From assembly GCF_030457605.1 (NCBI RefSeq), contig NZ_JAKDUR010000003.1, positions 1 to 64,000 on the forward strand: DNA of 64,000 nucleotides, in the 5' to 3' direction. Source of the stretch: Halomonas sp. GTDB taxonomy: Bacteria; Pseudomonadota; Gammaproteobacteria; Pseudomonadales; Halomonadaceae. The notes under the pieces were generated by a model that worked only from the letters and a program-made list of their open reading frames with translations, was not told the origin of the DNA and searched no databases. The translations under genes and the position numbers were made by a program. Positions 1 to 10,780 of this stretch are shown here, one piece after another. The stretch's first letter is position 1. Each line of letters starts with the position of its first letter.

Positions 1-29
1 TTGGGCAGCTGCTGTAAAAAAGATTGCAT
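1..29 (-). CDS. 5' end of an unidentified gene, cut by the window edge
   Basis: Reading leftward, an ATG at 29 opens MQSFLQQLP before the window ends. It is preceded by a very strong ribosome binding site (AAAGGAGGAG, four bases before the ATG), which is the main reason to believe it. It lies 63 bases downstream of the antiporter stop on the same strand, so the two may be cotranscribed. Nine residues are too few to assign a family. Confidence 0.6.
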
Positions 30-92
30 AGCTCCTCCTTTCATCACGCATTTCCAGAAGGGACAGGGCCACCCTGACCAACCGCAAGACAT

Positions 93-1061
93 CTACAGCA
101 CGAGTGACACCATATAAGCAGTATAAGCTCCGAACAGAGCCAGCAATATACCGCCTTCCATCCGATTGATCCGGCGCGGGCGCCCGCGCCAGGAAAACGC
201 AAAGATGATCATCAGCATGGTCATCGCCGTCATGACGATCCAGTCTCGCGTAAGCACGTCAGGCCCCGCCTCAATCGGCGTAATGACACCGGCAAGACCA
301 ACAACACCCAGCGTATTGAACAGGTTTGAGCCAACGACATTGCCAAGCACCATATCGTGCTCTTTACGCCGCAGCGCGCTAATCGACGATGCCAGCTCAG
401 GCAACGACGTGCCAATGGCCACTACGGTCAGGCCGATAATCAGCTCGCTGACACCAAACGCAGTGGCAATTTCCACCGCGCCCCACACCAGCAAACGCGA
501 GCTGCCTACCAATACAATCAAACCCACCAGCGTCCATGTTAACGCCACGCCACGCGACATCGGATGGTTATCCAGTGTTTCACTGACCTCGCCCATCAAG
601 GCATCATCTTTCTGAGCCCGCGACTGCAGAATACTGAGTATCATGAAGCCGCCCAGAATCAGCAAAATAACGGCGGCTTCCCAGCGTGCCACAAAGCCGT
701 CCAGCAGGATGAGCCCGGTCAATACGGTCACCACCATCAATACCGGCATTTCCTTGCGTATGACGCTGGAATGCACGGCCAGCGGCGCCATCAGCGCCAC
801 AAAACCCAGCACAAGACCAATATTGGCAATATTCGAACCGTAGGCATTGCCCACGGCAAGCTCCGGGCTACCTTGCAATGCAGCCAACACCGACACCATC
901 ATCTCAGGCGCTGATGTACCAAAACCAATGACCAACATACCGATAAGAAGCGGCGACAACCCCAGCCAGCGCGACGTTGCCGCTGCGCCATCAATAAACT
1001 TGTCGGCGCTCCAGATCAGCAATACCAGGCCAGCCACAACGGCAAGGACGGGAAGTAACAT
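93..1061 (-). CDS. Calcium/sodium antiporter (CaCA family, YrbG-like)
   Basis: Inner-membrane exchanger of 322 residues, expected to export Ca2+ against Na+ or H+. The sequence is almost entirely hydrophobic, with two homologous halves. Each half carries the alpha-repeat signature: GFGTSAPEM at about residues 46-54 and AIGTSLPELASS at about 215-226. These are the ion-coordinating repeats of the CaCA superfamily. A hydrophilic loop (about 147-168, QSRAQKDDALMGE) separates the halves, and the length is normal for the YrbG type. The start is supported by AAGGAA eight bases upstream. It is divergent from pqiA. The ion actually transported cannot be read from sequence. Confidence 0.9.
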   Translation of the reverse strand: MLLPVLAVVAGLVLLIWSADKFIDGAAATSRWLGLSPLLIGMLVIGFGTSAPEMMVSVLAALQGSPELAVGNAYGSNIANIGLVLGFVALMAPLAVHSSVIRKEMPVLMVVTVLTGLILLDGFVARWEAAVILLILGGFMILSILQSRAQKDDALMGEVSETLDNHPMSRGVALTWTLVGLIVLVGSSRLLVWGAVEIATAFGVSELIIGLTVVAIGTSLPELASSISALRRKEHDMVLGNVVGSNLFNTLGVVGLAGVITPIEAGPDVLTRDWIVMTAMTMLMIIFAFSWRGRPRRINRMEGGILLALFGAYTAYMVSLVL

Positions 1062-1249
1062 AATATTTCCTTCATGAGATTATCTGGGTACTATCGCCGC
1101 TGCATCGTTATTGAAGCGTCCGGACGGGTCAAGCTTTGCCTTGGCCATTGATGAAAAAAGCCCAATGCAAACCGGTTCCCGCGGCATTGCATAACCTGTT
1201 GCCTGTAAAACGCCTACACTTTGCCTATCAGATAAAAAAAGGAGGAGGA

Positions 1250-2608
1250 CTGATCAATTATCGCTTTTTCAAGCGGCCTGCATTAACCAATCAGGCACCG
1301 TATGTAGACCGCTCTCCTCCTGAAGCCCGCACTCAGCGGCGGCGGCTGCGCGCCTGCCATGAATGCGACTGGGTATGCGCTCTGCCCCCGCTCAGTCCGG
1401 GTGAGAAGGCCGCCTGCCCGCGCTGTGAATGCACGCTCGTACGGCGCCATCATTATCCTGCCCAGCGCAGCATGGCACTTGCCATTGCCGCATTTATCGC
1501 GTTACTGGTCGCGATATCCTTTCCTTTTATCAGCTTTAGCGTAAGTGGTGTCAGCAATCGTATCGAAATTGCGCAAACGGCCACAGCACTGATCAACTTT
1601 CACCAACCGATTGTCGCCATCGTCGTCATCATGACGATCATTATACTGCCAGCCTGCTACCTACTGGCCGTCATGTGGCTGCAATGCGGGCTTATGCGCC
1701 ATCAACCCTTGCCGTTCAGTCGCGATATTGCACGCATACTCGCGCGCCTTACGCCCTGGATGATGGCTGATGTTTTTATCATCGGGGCGCTGGTCAGCCT
1801 GATCAAAATTGCCGGCCTTGCACAGATCTCCCTGGGCCTGTCGTTCTGGGCGTTTTGCGTATTCGCTTTTTTGCTATTGCTTACCAGCCAGTCCCTGGAT
1901 GCCGACTGGATGTGGTTTTCGCTGGATGGCGAGCCGCTTGCCCCCGAAGGAACACAGATCGCGCAGGGCGCAGCTGAACAACACCTGACCGGTTGCCCAA
2001 TCTGCGGGCTGATCAATCGCCTGGAAACCAGGCAAGCAACACGCTGCCGGCGTTGTCACGAGCGTTTGCATTCACGCCATCCCTACAGCCTGCAACGCAC
2101 CTGGGCATTTCTGGTCGCTGCGGCAATCATGTATATTCCTGCCAATCTGTATCCCATCATGAACGTGACAAGCTTGGGGAAAACCTCCTCGTCCACCATT
2201 ATCGGCGGTGTGGTGGAGCTGTATCAGTCGGGCTCATGGCCCATTGCCATGATTATTTTTGTCGCCAGCGTCATGGTGCCGGTAGGCAAACTATTCGCTC
2301 TTTCATGGCTATGCCTGGTAGTAAAACGCAGCCACAAACTCAACGCCCATAGCCGTACCGTGCTTTATCGCATCACTGAATTCATTGGCCGTTGGTCAAT
2401 GGTCGATGTTTTCGTCGTGGCGATACTGGTAGCGTTAATTCGCGCCGGCGCGCTGATGTCGATCACTCCCGGCCCTGCAGAGCTTGCCTTCGGCGCTGTC
2501 GTTGTGCTCACCATGTTGGCAGCCATGTCCTTTGATCCACGCCTGATCTGGGATCAGGCTTTGCCCCGCTCTGCACGCTCACACACAGCCTCCCAGGAAA
2601 TTTTGTAG
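1250..2608 (+). CDS. pqiA: PqiA-type intermembrane lipid transport protein
   Basis: Integral membrane partner of the PqiB tunnel protein, thought to pass lipids between inner and outer membranes. Two tandem homologous domains are visible. Each has a CxxC...CxxC zinc-ribbon-like cluster (RACHECDWVCALPP with CPRCEC; GCPICGLINR with CRRCHE) followed by about four membrane segments, exactly as in E. coli PqiA. The start is unclear. A near-perfect Shine-Dalgarno (AAAGGAGGAGG) at 1238-1248 is followed in frame only by CTG (1250) and ATC (1253). The nearest conventional in-frame codons (TTG 1136, ATG 1151) lie far upstream and have no binding site, so I use CTG 1250. The stop codon abuts the pqiB start. 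Confidence 0.85.
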   Translation: MINYRFFKRPALTNQAPYVDRSPPEARTQRRRLRACHECDWVCALPPLSPGEKAACPRCECTLVRRHHYPAQRSMALAIAAFIALLVAISFPFISFSVSGVSNRIEIAQTATALINFHQPIVAIVVIMTIIILPACYLLAVMWLQCGLMRHQPLPFSRDIARILARLTPWMMADVFIIGALVSLIKIAGLAQISLGLSFWAFCVFAFLLLLTSQSLDADWMWFSLDGEPLAPEGTQIAQGAAEQHLTGCPICGLINRLETRQATRCRRCHERLHSRHPYSLQRTWAFLVAAAIMYIPANLYPIMNVTSLGKTSSSTIIGGVVELYQSGSWPIAMIIFVASVMVPVGKLFALSWLCLVVKRSHKLNAHSRTVLYRITEFIGRWSMVDVFVVAILVALIRAGALMSITPGPAELAFGAVVVLTMLAAMSFDPRLIWDQALPRSARSHTASQEIL

Positions 2609-4306
2609 ATGGCCAACGAAACACCTCAGAACACGCCAGCGGAAGACGCCTCTTCACCTGCGCCCAAAATGGAGCGTGCCAGGGCATCGGCACAGGCAAG
2701 GCTATCGCCCATCTGGATCATTCCGTTGATCGCCATCGCTATCGGCATGTGGCTGGTGTACGACAACTACACCAGCCGCGGCACAATGGTCAGGCTAACC
2801 ATGAACAACGCCGAAGGCATTGAAGCCGGAAAAACCCTGATTCGCACACGCAACGTGGAAGTTGGCCAGGTGCAAAGCGTACGGCTTTCCGACGACCTTT
2901 CACACGCGGTCATCAACGCGCGCATTCATCCCGAAGCGGAAGCCATGCTCACCGAAGACAGCCGCTTCTGGGTGGTCAAGCCACGTATTGGTCGCGAAGG
3001 TATCAGCGGGCTTAATACGGTTCTTTCAGGTGCCTACATACAGCTGGAGCCTGGCAGCTCGGATGAGTTTCAACGCGAATTCACGGTGAGTGATGTGCCA
3101 CCGGTCGCCCCGACGGGAGTGGCAGGACTACAGCTCAAGCTGATCAGCCAGCTTGGCAACTCGCTCAGGGTCGGAGATCCGGTTTCTTACCAGGGCTATA
3201 CCGTAGGACGCGTCGAAGAAGTCAATTTTGATCCTGATGCGCGCCAGGTCTCACACCACGTGTTCATCGAAAAGCCCTACGCCAGCCTGGTCACCGATAA
3301 CACCCGCTTCTGGAATACCAGCGGTATTGATTTTCGTCTGGATGCCGACGGCATTCGAGTGAACCTTGGCTCACTGGAGGCGCTGCTGGGCGGCGGCGTC
3401 ACATTTGGCATTCCTGCCGACCTCCCCATTGGACAGGAAGTTGATTCCGGCACGCGTTTCAGCCTTTATTCCGATGAAGAAACCGCACGACAGGGAACGT
3501 TTGACCGCTATATCGAATACGTCTTACTGGTGGATGACACGGTACGTGGCCTGAAGAAAGGCGCTCCCGTCGAGTTTCGTGGGGTACGTGTCGGTACCGT
3601 CGCCGCCGTTCCCTGGAACTTTACCGCGCCTCAGCCGGACTCACGTTCAAGCTTTGCCATTCCCGTGCTGGTTCGCATAGAACCCCAGCGCCTGGGCGTT
3701 GCCGGCGCTACCCTGGACCTTGATGAGTGGCAGACACGTTTCGAGCGCTTATTTGATATCGGCCTGAGGGCAACGCTCAAAAACGGCAACCTGCTGACCG
3801 GCGCGCTGTTTGTCGACCTTAATTTCCAGGAAGACACCAGCGGCAGCTATACCGCCGAAACCTTTGCCGACGTAAATGTCTTCCCGACAACCACCGGTGG
3901 CTTTGCACAAATCCAGGCACAAGTTACCGCCCTGCTGGACAAACTTAACGGCCTGGAAGTTGATTCGCTGCTCACCAGCCTGGATCGTAACATGCAGGCA
4001 GCCGAAGCCACGCTCAAGGAAGTTCAGGGCGTGTCTGCTTCGCTGAACGATCTGCTTGATGATCCCGAAACCCGGGAAGTCGGCGGCAACCTGAATGCCA
4101 CACTCAAGGAACTGCGCACTACGCTTGAGGGGCTATCGCCAAACTCACCGGCATATCAGGATATACTTTCCACCATGGATCGCATCGAACGCTTGCTGCG
4201 CGACCTGCAGCCGCTCACCAAAACGTTGAACGAGAACCCGCGGGCACTACTGTTTGACAACCTTGAAACCACGGATCCTGTGCCTCGTGCACCGGCCAAC
4301 CCGTAA
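2609..4306 (+). CDS. pqiB: PqiB-type MCE/MlaD-domain lipid transport protein
   Basis: Periplasm-spanning protein of 565 residues. A short cytoplasmic tail is followed by one membrane segment (about residues 34-51) and then three MCE domains (opening near VRLTMNNAEGIEAGKT, GLQLKLISQLGNSLRVGD and YVLLVDDTVRGLKKG). A long C-terminal helical region follows (FAQIQAQVTALLDKL onward). MCE proteins of this kind form stacked hexameric rings with a helical needle that carries hydrophobic lipids across the periplasm. The ATG immediately follows the pqiA stop, so translation is probably coupled. Length and domain count match E. coli PqiB. Confidence 0.93.
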   Translation: MANETPQNTPAEDASSPAPKMERARASAQARLSPIWIIPLIAIAIGMWLVYDNYTSRGTMVRLTMNNAEGIEAGKTLIRTRNVEVGQVQSVRLSDDLSHAVINARIHPEAEAMLTEDSRFWVVKPRIGREGISGLNTVLSGAYIQLEPGSSDEFQREFTVSDVPPVAPTGVAGLQLKLISQLGNSLRVGDPVSYQGYTVGRVEEVNFDPDARQVSHHVFIEKPYASLVTDNTRFWNTSGIDFRLDADGIRVNLGSLEALLGGGVTFGIPADLPIGQEVDSGTRFSLYSDEETARQGTFDRYIEYVLLVDDTVRGLKKGAPVEFRGVRVGTVAAVPWNFTAPQPDSRSSFAIPVLVRIEPQRLGVAGATLDLDEWQTRFERLFDIGLRATLKNGNLLTGALFVDLNFQEDTSGSYTAETFADVNVFPTTTGGFAQIQAQVTALLDKLNGLEVDSLLTSLDRNMQAAEATLKEVQGVSASLNDLLDDPETREVGGNLNATLKELRTTLEGLSPNSPAYQDILSTMDRIERLLRDLQPLTKTLNENPRALLFDNLETTDPVPRAPANP

Positions 4307-4369
4307 CATTCGGCCGGAGGGCACGGCGATGCCCCGGTGATCGGTTCACGCCACATAAAAGGAAATGCC

Positions 4370-4960
4370 ATGTCCGTCTATCAGCGTTTACCGTTTATCG
4401 TTGCCACACTGATGCTGCTTGGCCTTGGGCTGAGCGGCTGCGCCGGCACGGTAACGCCGCCAACACGTTACCTGCTGCCCAGCACAGCGCCCGTCACGCC
4501 CGCGTCGCCGGATGCCACGCTTGAAATTGCGAGGCTACGGTTGGCGCATTACCTGGATGTCGATGGCATTGTCATGCAGCTGGATGACATCGAGCTGCGC
4601 GAGGCACGAGATCACCAGTGGGCCGAAGGCCTGGATCAGCAGCTGGCGCGCAACCTGCAAGCGCACCTTTCCCGCCACCTGCCCGAATGGCGCATTACCC
4701 AGGGCCAGTCCGGTGATGACAACGCACTTTCACTACACATCAGCATCGACCAGTTTCAGGGCCGCCACGACGGCTACGCGCTTGCGAGTGGGCAGTGGCA
4801 GCTACGAGACGAACAGAATCGCCTGATGCACATGGCCAGCTTCCAAACCCGGACTGCCCTGGAAAGCGACGGCTATCCGGCGCTGGTACGTGCCCTTGGC
4901 CAAAGTTTTGAAAAAGCCAGCCAGGACATTGCCATCGCAATCCGCCGCGCCGTGTTATGA
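4370..4960 (+). CDS. pqiC: PqiC-type outer-membrane lipoprotein
   Basis: Third gene of the pqiABC operon, 196 residues from ATG 4370, which has AAAAGGA seven bases upstream. The N-terminus is a lipoprotein signal with lipobox LSGC at about residues 22-25, followed by a PqiC/YmbA-type ABC-transport-auxiliary domain (PTRYLLPS, ISIDQFQGRHDGYALASGQW). In the family PqiC sits at the inner face of the outer membrane and forms the receiving end of the PqiB tunnel. An in-frame ATG at 4337 would put eleven extra residues before the signal peptide and has no binding site. Confidence 0.88.
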   Translation: MSVYQRLPFIVATLMLLGLGLSGCAGTVTPPTRYLLPSTAPVTPASPDATLEIARLRLAHYLDVDGIVMQLDDIELREARDHQWAEGLDQQLARNLQAHLSRHLPEWRITQGQSGDDNALSLHISIDQFQGRHDGYALASGQWQLRDEQNRLMHMASFQTRTALESDGYPALVRALGQSFEKASQDIAIAIRRAVL

Positions 4961-5071
4961 TGCGCCACCGCACCCATCACGCGATATTTTATTATTTACC
5001 TTGCGCTTGGCGGCTTACGCTGACGTTTTTTGATCACACGGCACTTTTTCCGGTCGCCGTGCGGAGATACT

Positions 5072-6340
<1,269 letters not shown>

Positions 6341-6413
6341 CCCCTCGCCTACCGTGCGATGTGGAGCCGGCTAACACATAACCCTAAACCTTTTGACTCA
6401 CCTTGGAGTGACT

Positions 6414-6917
6414 ATGGCGTCGTCTGATTTGATTACCGATTACCGCCGCTGGCTCACGTTTCAGCGCCAGGAGCAGCTGAGCCGGGAACATTCAGGCATT
6501 GTTCAACGCCTGGAAGATGCCCGCGCTTCTTCCCGACAAGTCATGCAGGCCTATCGCAGCATGGCAGAAAAAGCCGCGACGGAAGGCGCCTGCTACCGCA
6601 CGCTGTTTTTGCGTACCCGCGAGAACAACGAAGCGCTGGTATGTGAGGGCTGGCTGTTTATTCGCCGCCTGCTGAGCGAGGGCGAACAAGCCCGGGTGCG
6701 CGCCACTCTGTTGGAAACCTTCACGCTGGAAGACGGTAGCATCTCGCCCGGCGACAAGCCTGCCCGCAAAGTAACGCTGGAGATATTTGATCGCGTACAC
6801 ATGGAAAAAGGCATGCGCACCAGCGTACAGGTTGACTGTGTGGACACCGATCACGACTATCACTTCATTACGTTGCTGGACGCCGTACGCGGTGATTTGC
6901 GCCCCCACTTGAAATAA
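6414..6917 (+). CDS. Conserved-looking hypothetical protein
   Basis: 167 residues from ATG 6414, with GGAG eight bases upstream. I do not recognise a family. The N-terminal third is strongly charged and helical (DYRRWLTFQRQEQLSREHSGIVQRLEDARASSRQVMQAYRSMAEKA) and could form a short coiled coil. The remainder looks like an alpha/beta domain ending DHDYHFITLLDAVRGDLRPHLK. There is no signal peptide, membrane segment or obvious catalytic motif, so it is probably cytoplasmic. Codon use matches the neighbours. The following transporter starts eight bases after its stop, suggesting cotranscription. Confidence 0.75.
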   Translation: MASSDLITDYRRWLTFQRQEQLSREHSGIVQRLEDARASSRQVMQAYRSMAEKAATEGACYRTLFLRTRENNEALVCEGWLFIRRLLSEGEQARVRATLLETFTLEDGSISPGDKPARKVTLEIFDRVHMEKGMRTSVQVDCVDTDHDYHFITLLDAVRGDLRPHLK

Positions 6918-6925
6918 GTCTGCTC

Positions 6926-8125
6926 ATGTCATCGCGCCGTTCCGCTCTCTTTCTGCTCTTGATGTTTATTGTCGGGCTCAACCTGCGCCCGGCGTTATCA
7001 TCGGTTGCTCCGCTACTGACACGGCTACAGGAGGTGGCGGGGCTCAGCGCCTCCCAGGCCGGTATTCTCACTACTCTGCCCGTGCTGTTTCTGGGACTGT
7101 GCGCGCCGTTGGCGCCGGCGCTGGCTAACCGCCTGGGCAGCGAGAAAGCTCTTAGCGCCGCACTACTCGTGCTCGCCGCCGGACTGGTTTTACGCGGCCT
7201 GCCGCTGCCCGGCGCATTGTATATCGGCTCCATACTGGCCGGCGGCGCTATCGGGCTGGGCGGCACATTGCTACCAGCGCTGGTCAAACGTGAGCTACCC
7301 GGTAGCGCAGATACCGTCACCGGCCTTTACACCATGGCGCTATGTCTTGGGGGCGCGTTGGGCGTCGGGCTTAGCGTGCCACTTGCCACCTTGCTGGGCA
7401 GCTGGCAGGCAAGTCTGATGAGCTGGGCCTTACTGGCACTGCTGGCATTGGCCTGTTGGGAGTTCAGCCTGCCCAAACGGCAAACCCGGCCACAGTCAAA
7501 GCCGGCTACCAGCGGCATTCTCCGATTACTCCGCCAGCCGCTGACCTGGCAGGTCATGCTGTTCATGGGACTGCAGTCGTCCATGGCCTACGTGGTGTTT
7601 GGCTGGCTGCCAACGCTGCTGGTGGATCGCGGCTACAGCGAAGCCTCTGCCGGCTGGACCATGGCCATTTCCATCATGTGCCAGCTCGGCTCTGCGCTTG
7701 CCGCCCCCTGGATTGCGCGACTGGGACGCGACCAGCGCCCGGCACTGGTGCTCATGCAACTGCTGTCGGCCTCGGGGCTGGCACTTTTGCTTATCGCCCC
7801 GCTGTACTGGAAATGGCCTGGCGCCATTTTGCTGGGGCTGGGGCAAGGCGGAAGCTTCAGTTTGGCGCTTAGCCTGTTGGTGTTGCGTACCTCTTCATCA
7901 CGCCTTGCCGGTCAGCTTTCAGGCCTGGTGCAAGGCGGCGGCTATACACTGGCCTCCATGGGGCCGTTCGTTGTCGGGATCAGGCTTCAGGCCGGCGCCA
8001 GCACGGCACAAATTGCCTGGCTACTGATCACCATACTCGGGGTATGTTGCGGCTTCGCCCTGTTCGCCGGCCGCAACCATCGGCTGGATGAGCACGAGGG
8101 CAAGCTCATCGTCAGACGTTACTAG
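6926..8125 (+). CDS. MFS transporter, CynX/NimT-like family
   Basis: Inner-membrane secondary transporter of 399 residues with about twelve predicted membrane segments. The opening (FLLLMFIVGLNLRPALSSVAPLL) and the loop motif after segment two (ALANRLGSEKAL) are typical of the CynX/NimT (cyanate, 2-nitroimidazole) branch of the major facilitator superfamily. Members are usually efflux carriers of small molecules, but the substrate cannot be predicted here. No strong ribosome binding site is visible and the gene starts eight bases after the preceding stop, consistent with translational coupling. A strong intrinsic terminator follows it. Confidence 0.85.
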   Translation: MSSRRSALFLLLMFIVGLNLRPALSSVAPLLTRLQEVAGLSASQAGILTTLPVLFLGLCAPLAPALANRLGSEKALSAALLVLAAGLVLRGLPLPGALYIGSILAGGAIGLGGTLLPALVKRELPGSADTVTGLYTMALCLGGALGVGLSVPLATLLGSWQASLMSWALLALLALACWEFSLPKRQTRPQSKPATSGILRLLRQPLTWQVMLFMGLQSSMAYVVFGWLPTLLVDRGYSEASAGWTMAISIMCQLGSALAAPWIARLGRDQRPALVLMQLLSASGLALLLIAPLYWKWPGAILLGLGQGGSFSLALSLLVLRTSSSRLAGQLSGLVQGGGYTLASMGPFVVGIRLQAGASTAQIAWLLITILGVCCGFALFAGRNHRLDEHEGKLIVRRY

Positions 8126-8151
8126 GCTGTATCCGACAAGTACCGGGCTGC

Positions 8152-8186
8152 GCAAATCATCTTTCATGATGATTTGCCGCTTTTTT
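8152..8186 (+). terminator. Intrinsic terminator after the MFS gene
   Basis: A perfect 10-bp inverted repeat (GCAAATCATC / GATGATTTGC) with a six-base loop is followed within four bases by TTTTTT. It ends the rightward transcript before the asparaginase gene. Confidence 0.9.
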
Positions 8187-8265
8187 GCTTTGTTCGGCAT
8201 ATGTTTGCTGATGTTTCGTACATCCTCTAACGCGTCAGGTATCAACCAGCAAAAGGGAGCCTTGC

Positions 8266-9324
8266 ATGCGCCTTTCAGCCAATACCACATTGCCCGTGTT
8301 GATCATTTATACCGGCGGCACCATCGGGATGCAGACCGGCCCTCAAGGCCTGACACCGGGCGGCGACTTTGCCACCCGCATGCAGTGTGCCCTTGCCACC
8401 CTTCCCGCTGGCAAGCGCCAGCTGCTTCCCGACGTGGACGTGATCAGCTATTCACCACTGATTGATTCAAGCGCCACGACGCCGCTTGACTGGCAGACGC
8501 TTGCCGACGATATTCGGGCACGCCATGCCGATTACGCTGGCGTAGTCGTCGTGCACGGTACCGATACACTCAGCTGGACGGCTTCCAGCCTGGCCTTTCA
8601 GCTGCGTGAGCTGGAGCGCCCCATCATCGTGACCGGCGCCATGCACCCGCTTGAAACGCCAGGCAGCGATGCGCTGGACAACCTTTACGGTGCCCTGCGT
8701 TTTGCCATGGAGCCGGCGCCAGCCGGTGTTGCCGTCTACTTTGCCGGCCGCCTGCTGCACGGCGCCCGCGCCACCAAACAGCACGCAAGCGCCAATGATG
8801 CCTTTATCAGTCCCAATGCTCCGCCGCTGGGCGAGTGTCTGAACGGACCGCTGGCCCGTAAACCACTCGCACCAGCTGTCAAGGAAGTGCTACCCACCGA
8901 CCACACGCCCGCAGATTACCGCCGTGTGGCGCAGGGCGAGGTGATACGCATCGCGCTCTGGCCAGGCATGGCAGCATGGCAACTTGATGCCTGGTTGAAT
9001 GACTCCCGGGTAAAAGGCGCGCTGCTGCAGCTGTGGGGGGCAGGTAATATGGCAGACGACCCGGCACTGATTGACGTACTCAAACAGGCCAACGACCAGG
9101 GCAAGCTTATCGCCGCGGTCAGCCAGTGCCCCCATGGCAGTGTTGACATGAGTGCCTACGCCGCCGCACAGGGGCTTGTACAGGCCGGCGTACTTTCAGG
9201 GGCCGACATGACCCCTGAAGCGGCCTATACCAAACTCGTCCACCTGCTGGCGTTGCCGCTGGATAACGCTACGCGCCGTGCGGCTTTCATGACCTCGCTG
9301 GCCGGCGAGCGTAGCGACGGCTAG
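8266..9324 (+). CDS. ansA: Type I (cytoplasmic) L-asparaginase
   Basis: Hydrolyses L-asparagine to aspartate and ammonia. The 352 residues contain both asparaginase signatures: YTGGTIG at about 15-21, with the nucleophilic Thr, and VVVHGTDTLSWTA at about 88-100, with the second catalytic Thr-Asp pair. There is no signal peptide, and the length matches the constitutive cytoplasmic AnsA type rather than the secreted AnsB type. AGGGAG lies seven bases upstream of the ATG. Its 3' end overlaps by four bases the end of the convergent SRPBCC gene. Confidence 0.93.
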   Translation: MRLSANTTLPVLIIYTGGTIGMQTGPQGLTPGGDFATRMQCALATLPAGKRQLLPDVDVISYSPLIDSSATTPLDWQTLADDIRARHADYAGVVVVHGTDTLSWTASSLAFQLRELERPIIVTGAMHPLETPGSDALDNLYGALRFAMEPAPAGVAVYFAGRLLHGARATKQHASANDAFISPNAPPLGECLNGPLARKPLAPAVKEVLPTDHTPADYRRVAQGEVIRIALWPGMAAWQLDAWLNDSRVKGALLQLWGAGNMADDPALIDVLKQANDQGKLIAAVSQCPHGSVDMSAYAAAQGLVQAGVLSGADMTPEAAYTKLVHLLALPLDNATRRAAFMTSLAGERSDG

Positions 9325-9746
9325 CTGCGTTCACTGTGCAATCGAGCCTCGACCCGTTCAAGAATTTGCCGGCTCACCTTGCCCACCAGCGGCGTTGCCG
9401 CTCGATTGACCGCTTTTTCCATCAGTCGATTGCCGATCTGATAGCTCAGCGTCAAGGTGACTTCCGTGCCTTCGGGCACGCCTTCCAGCTGATATCGGCC
9501 CTGGTTTTTCACCCCGCTGAGCGACTCCCAGGCCAGCGTATGTGGCGCATTGACTTCAACCACCGCGACATCAAACGTCCAGTCCATTTTCAGTGCGTGT
9601 ACATACCAGCGGTAACGCTCATCGCCCAATGCTTCAATGCGTTCAATCAAATCGGAATAGTCGGCAAAATTCTCAACCTGACGCAGCAGTGCAAAAACGC
9701 GCTCAGGCTCAGCGTTGACAATTTCGCTATGTTCAATAGTGGCCAT
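9321..9746 (-). CDS. SRPBCC (START-like) family protein
   Basis: 141 residues with a polyketide-cyclase/dehydrase-like START fold. The opening IEHSEIVNAEPERVFALLRQVENFADY is the typical first strand and helix of the SRPBCC superfamily, and YQLEGVPEGTEVTLTLSYQIG is a central strand pair. These proteins form a hydrophobic pocket for lipids or polyketide-like ligands. The closest functional analogues include the coenzyme Q-binding COQ10/RatA group, but this protein lacks enough distinctive residues for me to say so. It is convergent with, and overlaps by four bases, the asparaginase gene. Confidence 0.8.
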   Translation of the reverse strand: MATIEHSEIVNAEPERVFALLRQVENFADYSDLIERIEALGDERYRWYVHALKMDWTFDVAVVEVNAPHTLAWESLSGVKNQGRYQLEGVPEGTEVTLTLSYQIGNRLMEKAVNRAATPLVGKVSRQILERVEARLHSERS

Positions 9747-10044
9747 GATGACTTCCTGCCGCCGTACGTGTGAAATGCAAATCTGCTCGGAGCCAACACG
9801 TTAACAGCATATCGTTTAATGAACGCAGCTTCTTTAAAAGCATTTATTGAAAAGCATGAATGTAGCGGCTTCCAGGCTCAGTGGCACAAAGGTGCCGGGG
9901 TTGGCAAGGCGCCGGCCCGCCCATCAAACGCCACGCTGCCATGCCTTCCATGGTCTGACTGACTGGCGTAAACTGCCGGCTTTCCGGACCGGATCCCGGA
10001 TATGCCCGCTCGCGGGTTAAAAACTCTCCGCAAGAGGATGTCGT
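9747..10044. other. Intergenic region between the divergent SRPBCC gene and queC
   Basis: About 300 bases that must hold both promoters. I see a small GC-rich stem (CCCGC/GCGGG) followed by TTAAAAACTC just upstream of queC, but no complete riboswitch and no convincing small gene. AAGAGGATG six bases or so before the queC ATG provides its ribosome binding site. Confidence 0.5.
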
Positions 10045-10776
10045 ATGCCAGCAACATCTACCGCTAACACCACCGTGGTGATCTACTCCGGCGGCATGGA
10101 TTCCTTTACCGTTTTGCATCGTGCGCTGCGCGAGGGGCGTGATGTCCATGCGCTATCGTTTAACTACGGCCAGCGCCACGTGCGCGAGCTGGATACCGCC
10201 AGACGTGTTTGCCATACGCTGTCAGTGCCGCACCAGGTAGTGGACATTCGCGCCATTCACGGGCTGATCGATAACTCGTCGCTGACCGATGCCACGCAGC
10301 CCATGCCCCACGGCGACTACGCCAGCGACAACCTGGCCTCAACGGCGGTACCCAACCGCAACATGATTCTGCTCTCGCTGGCCATTGCCAAGGCCGTCAA
10401 CATCGGCGCGGATCGCGTGGATTATGGCGCCCACGGCGGCGACCACGTGCTTTATCCCGACTGCCGCCCCGCATTTGTCGAGGCCATGCGCCACGCCGCC
10501 GGCCTGGCCAACCTGGAGCCGGTCGAGATTCACGCGCCCTACCTACGTGCCACCAAGGCCGAAATCCTGCGTGATGGCCTCGCCATGGGGCTTGACTACG
10601 CCGACACCTGGACCTGCTATGAAGGCGGTACGCTTGCCTGCGGCCAGTGTGCCAGCTGCTGTGAACGACTCGACGCGTTTGCCGCCAACGGCGTTACCGA
10701 TCCGCTGGGTTATGCATCCGAACCGTCACAACCCCGGCCACAAGCGTCGGCCCCAGACCCTGCTGACAGGCTCTGA
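10045..10776 (+). CDS. queC: 7-cyano-7-deazaguanine synthase QueC
   Basis: Converts 7-carboxy-7-deazaguanine to preQ0 with ATP and ammonia, a step in queuosine tRNA modification. The 243 residues carry the PP-loop ATP-binding motif [12 protein letters not shown] at about 12-23 and the C-terminal zinc site [20 protein letters not shown], whose four cysteines bind zinc in the family. The ATG has AGAGGA upstream. No other queuosine genes adjoin it. A small cysteine-cluster gene follows five bases after the stop and is probably cotranscribed. Confidence 0.96.
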   Translation: MPATSTANTTVVIYSGGMDSFTVLHRALREGRDVHALSFNYGQRHVRELDTARRVCHTLSVPHQVVDIRAIHGLIDNSSLTDATQPMPHGDYASDNLASTAVPNRNMILLSLAIAKAVNIGADRVDYGAHGGDHVLYPDCRPAFVEAMRHAAGLANLEPVEIHAPYLRATKAEILRDGLAMGLDYADTWTCYEGGTLACGQCASCCERLDAFAANGVTDPLGYASEPSQPRPQASAPDPADRL

Positions 10777-10780
10777 CCCC

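Noticed and set aside
9990-10044. PreQ1-I-like riboswitch ahead of queC (GC stem followed by TTAAAAACTC).
   Set aside because: The A-rich tail is suggestive, but I cannot form the required second stem between the loop and the tail, and the conserved loop bases are missing.
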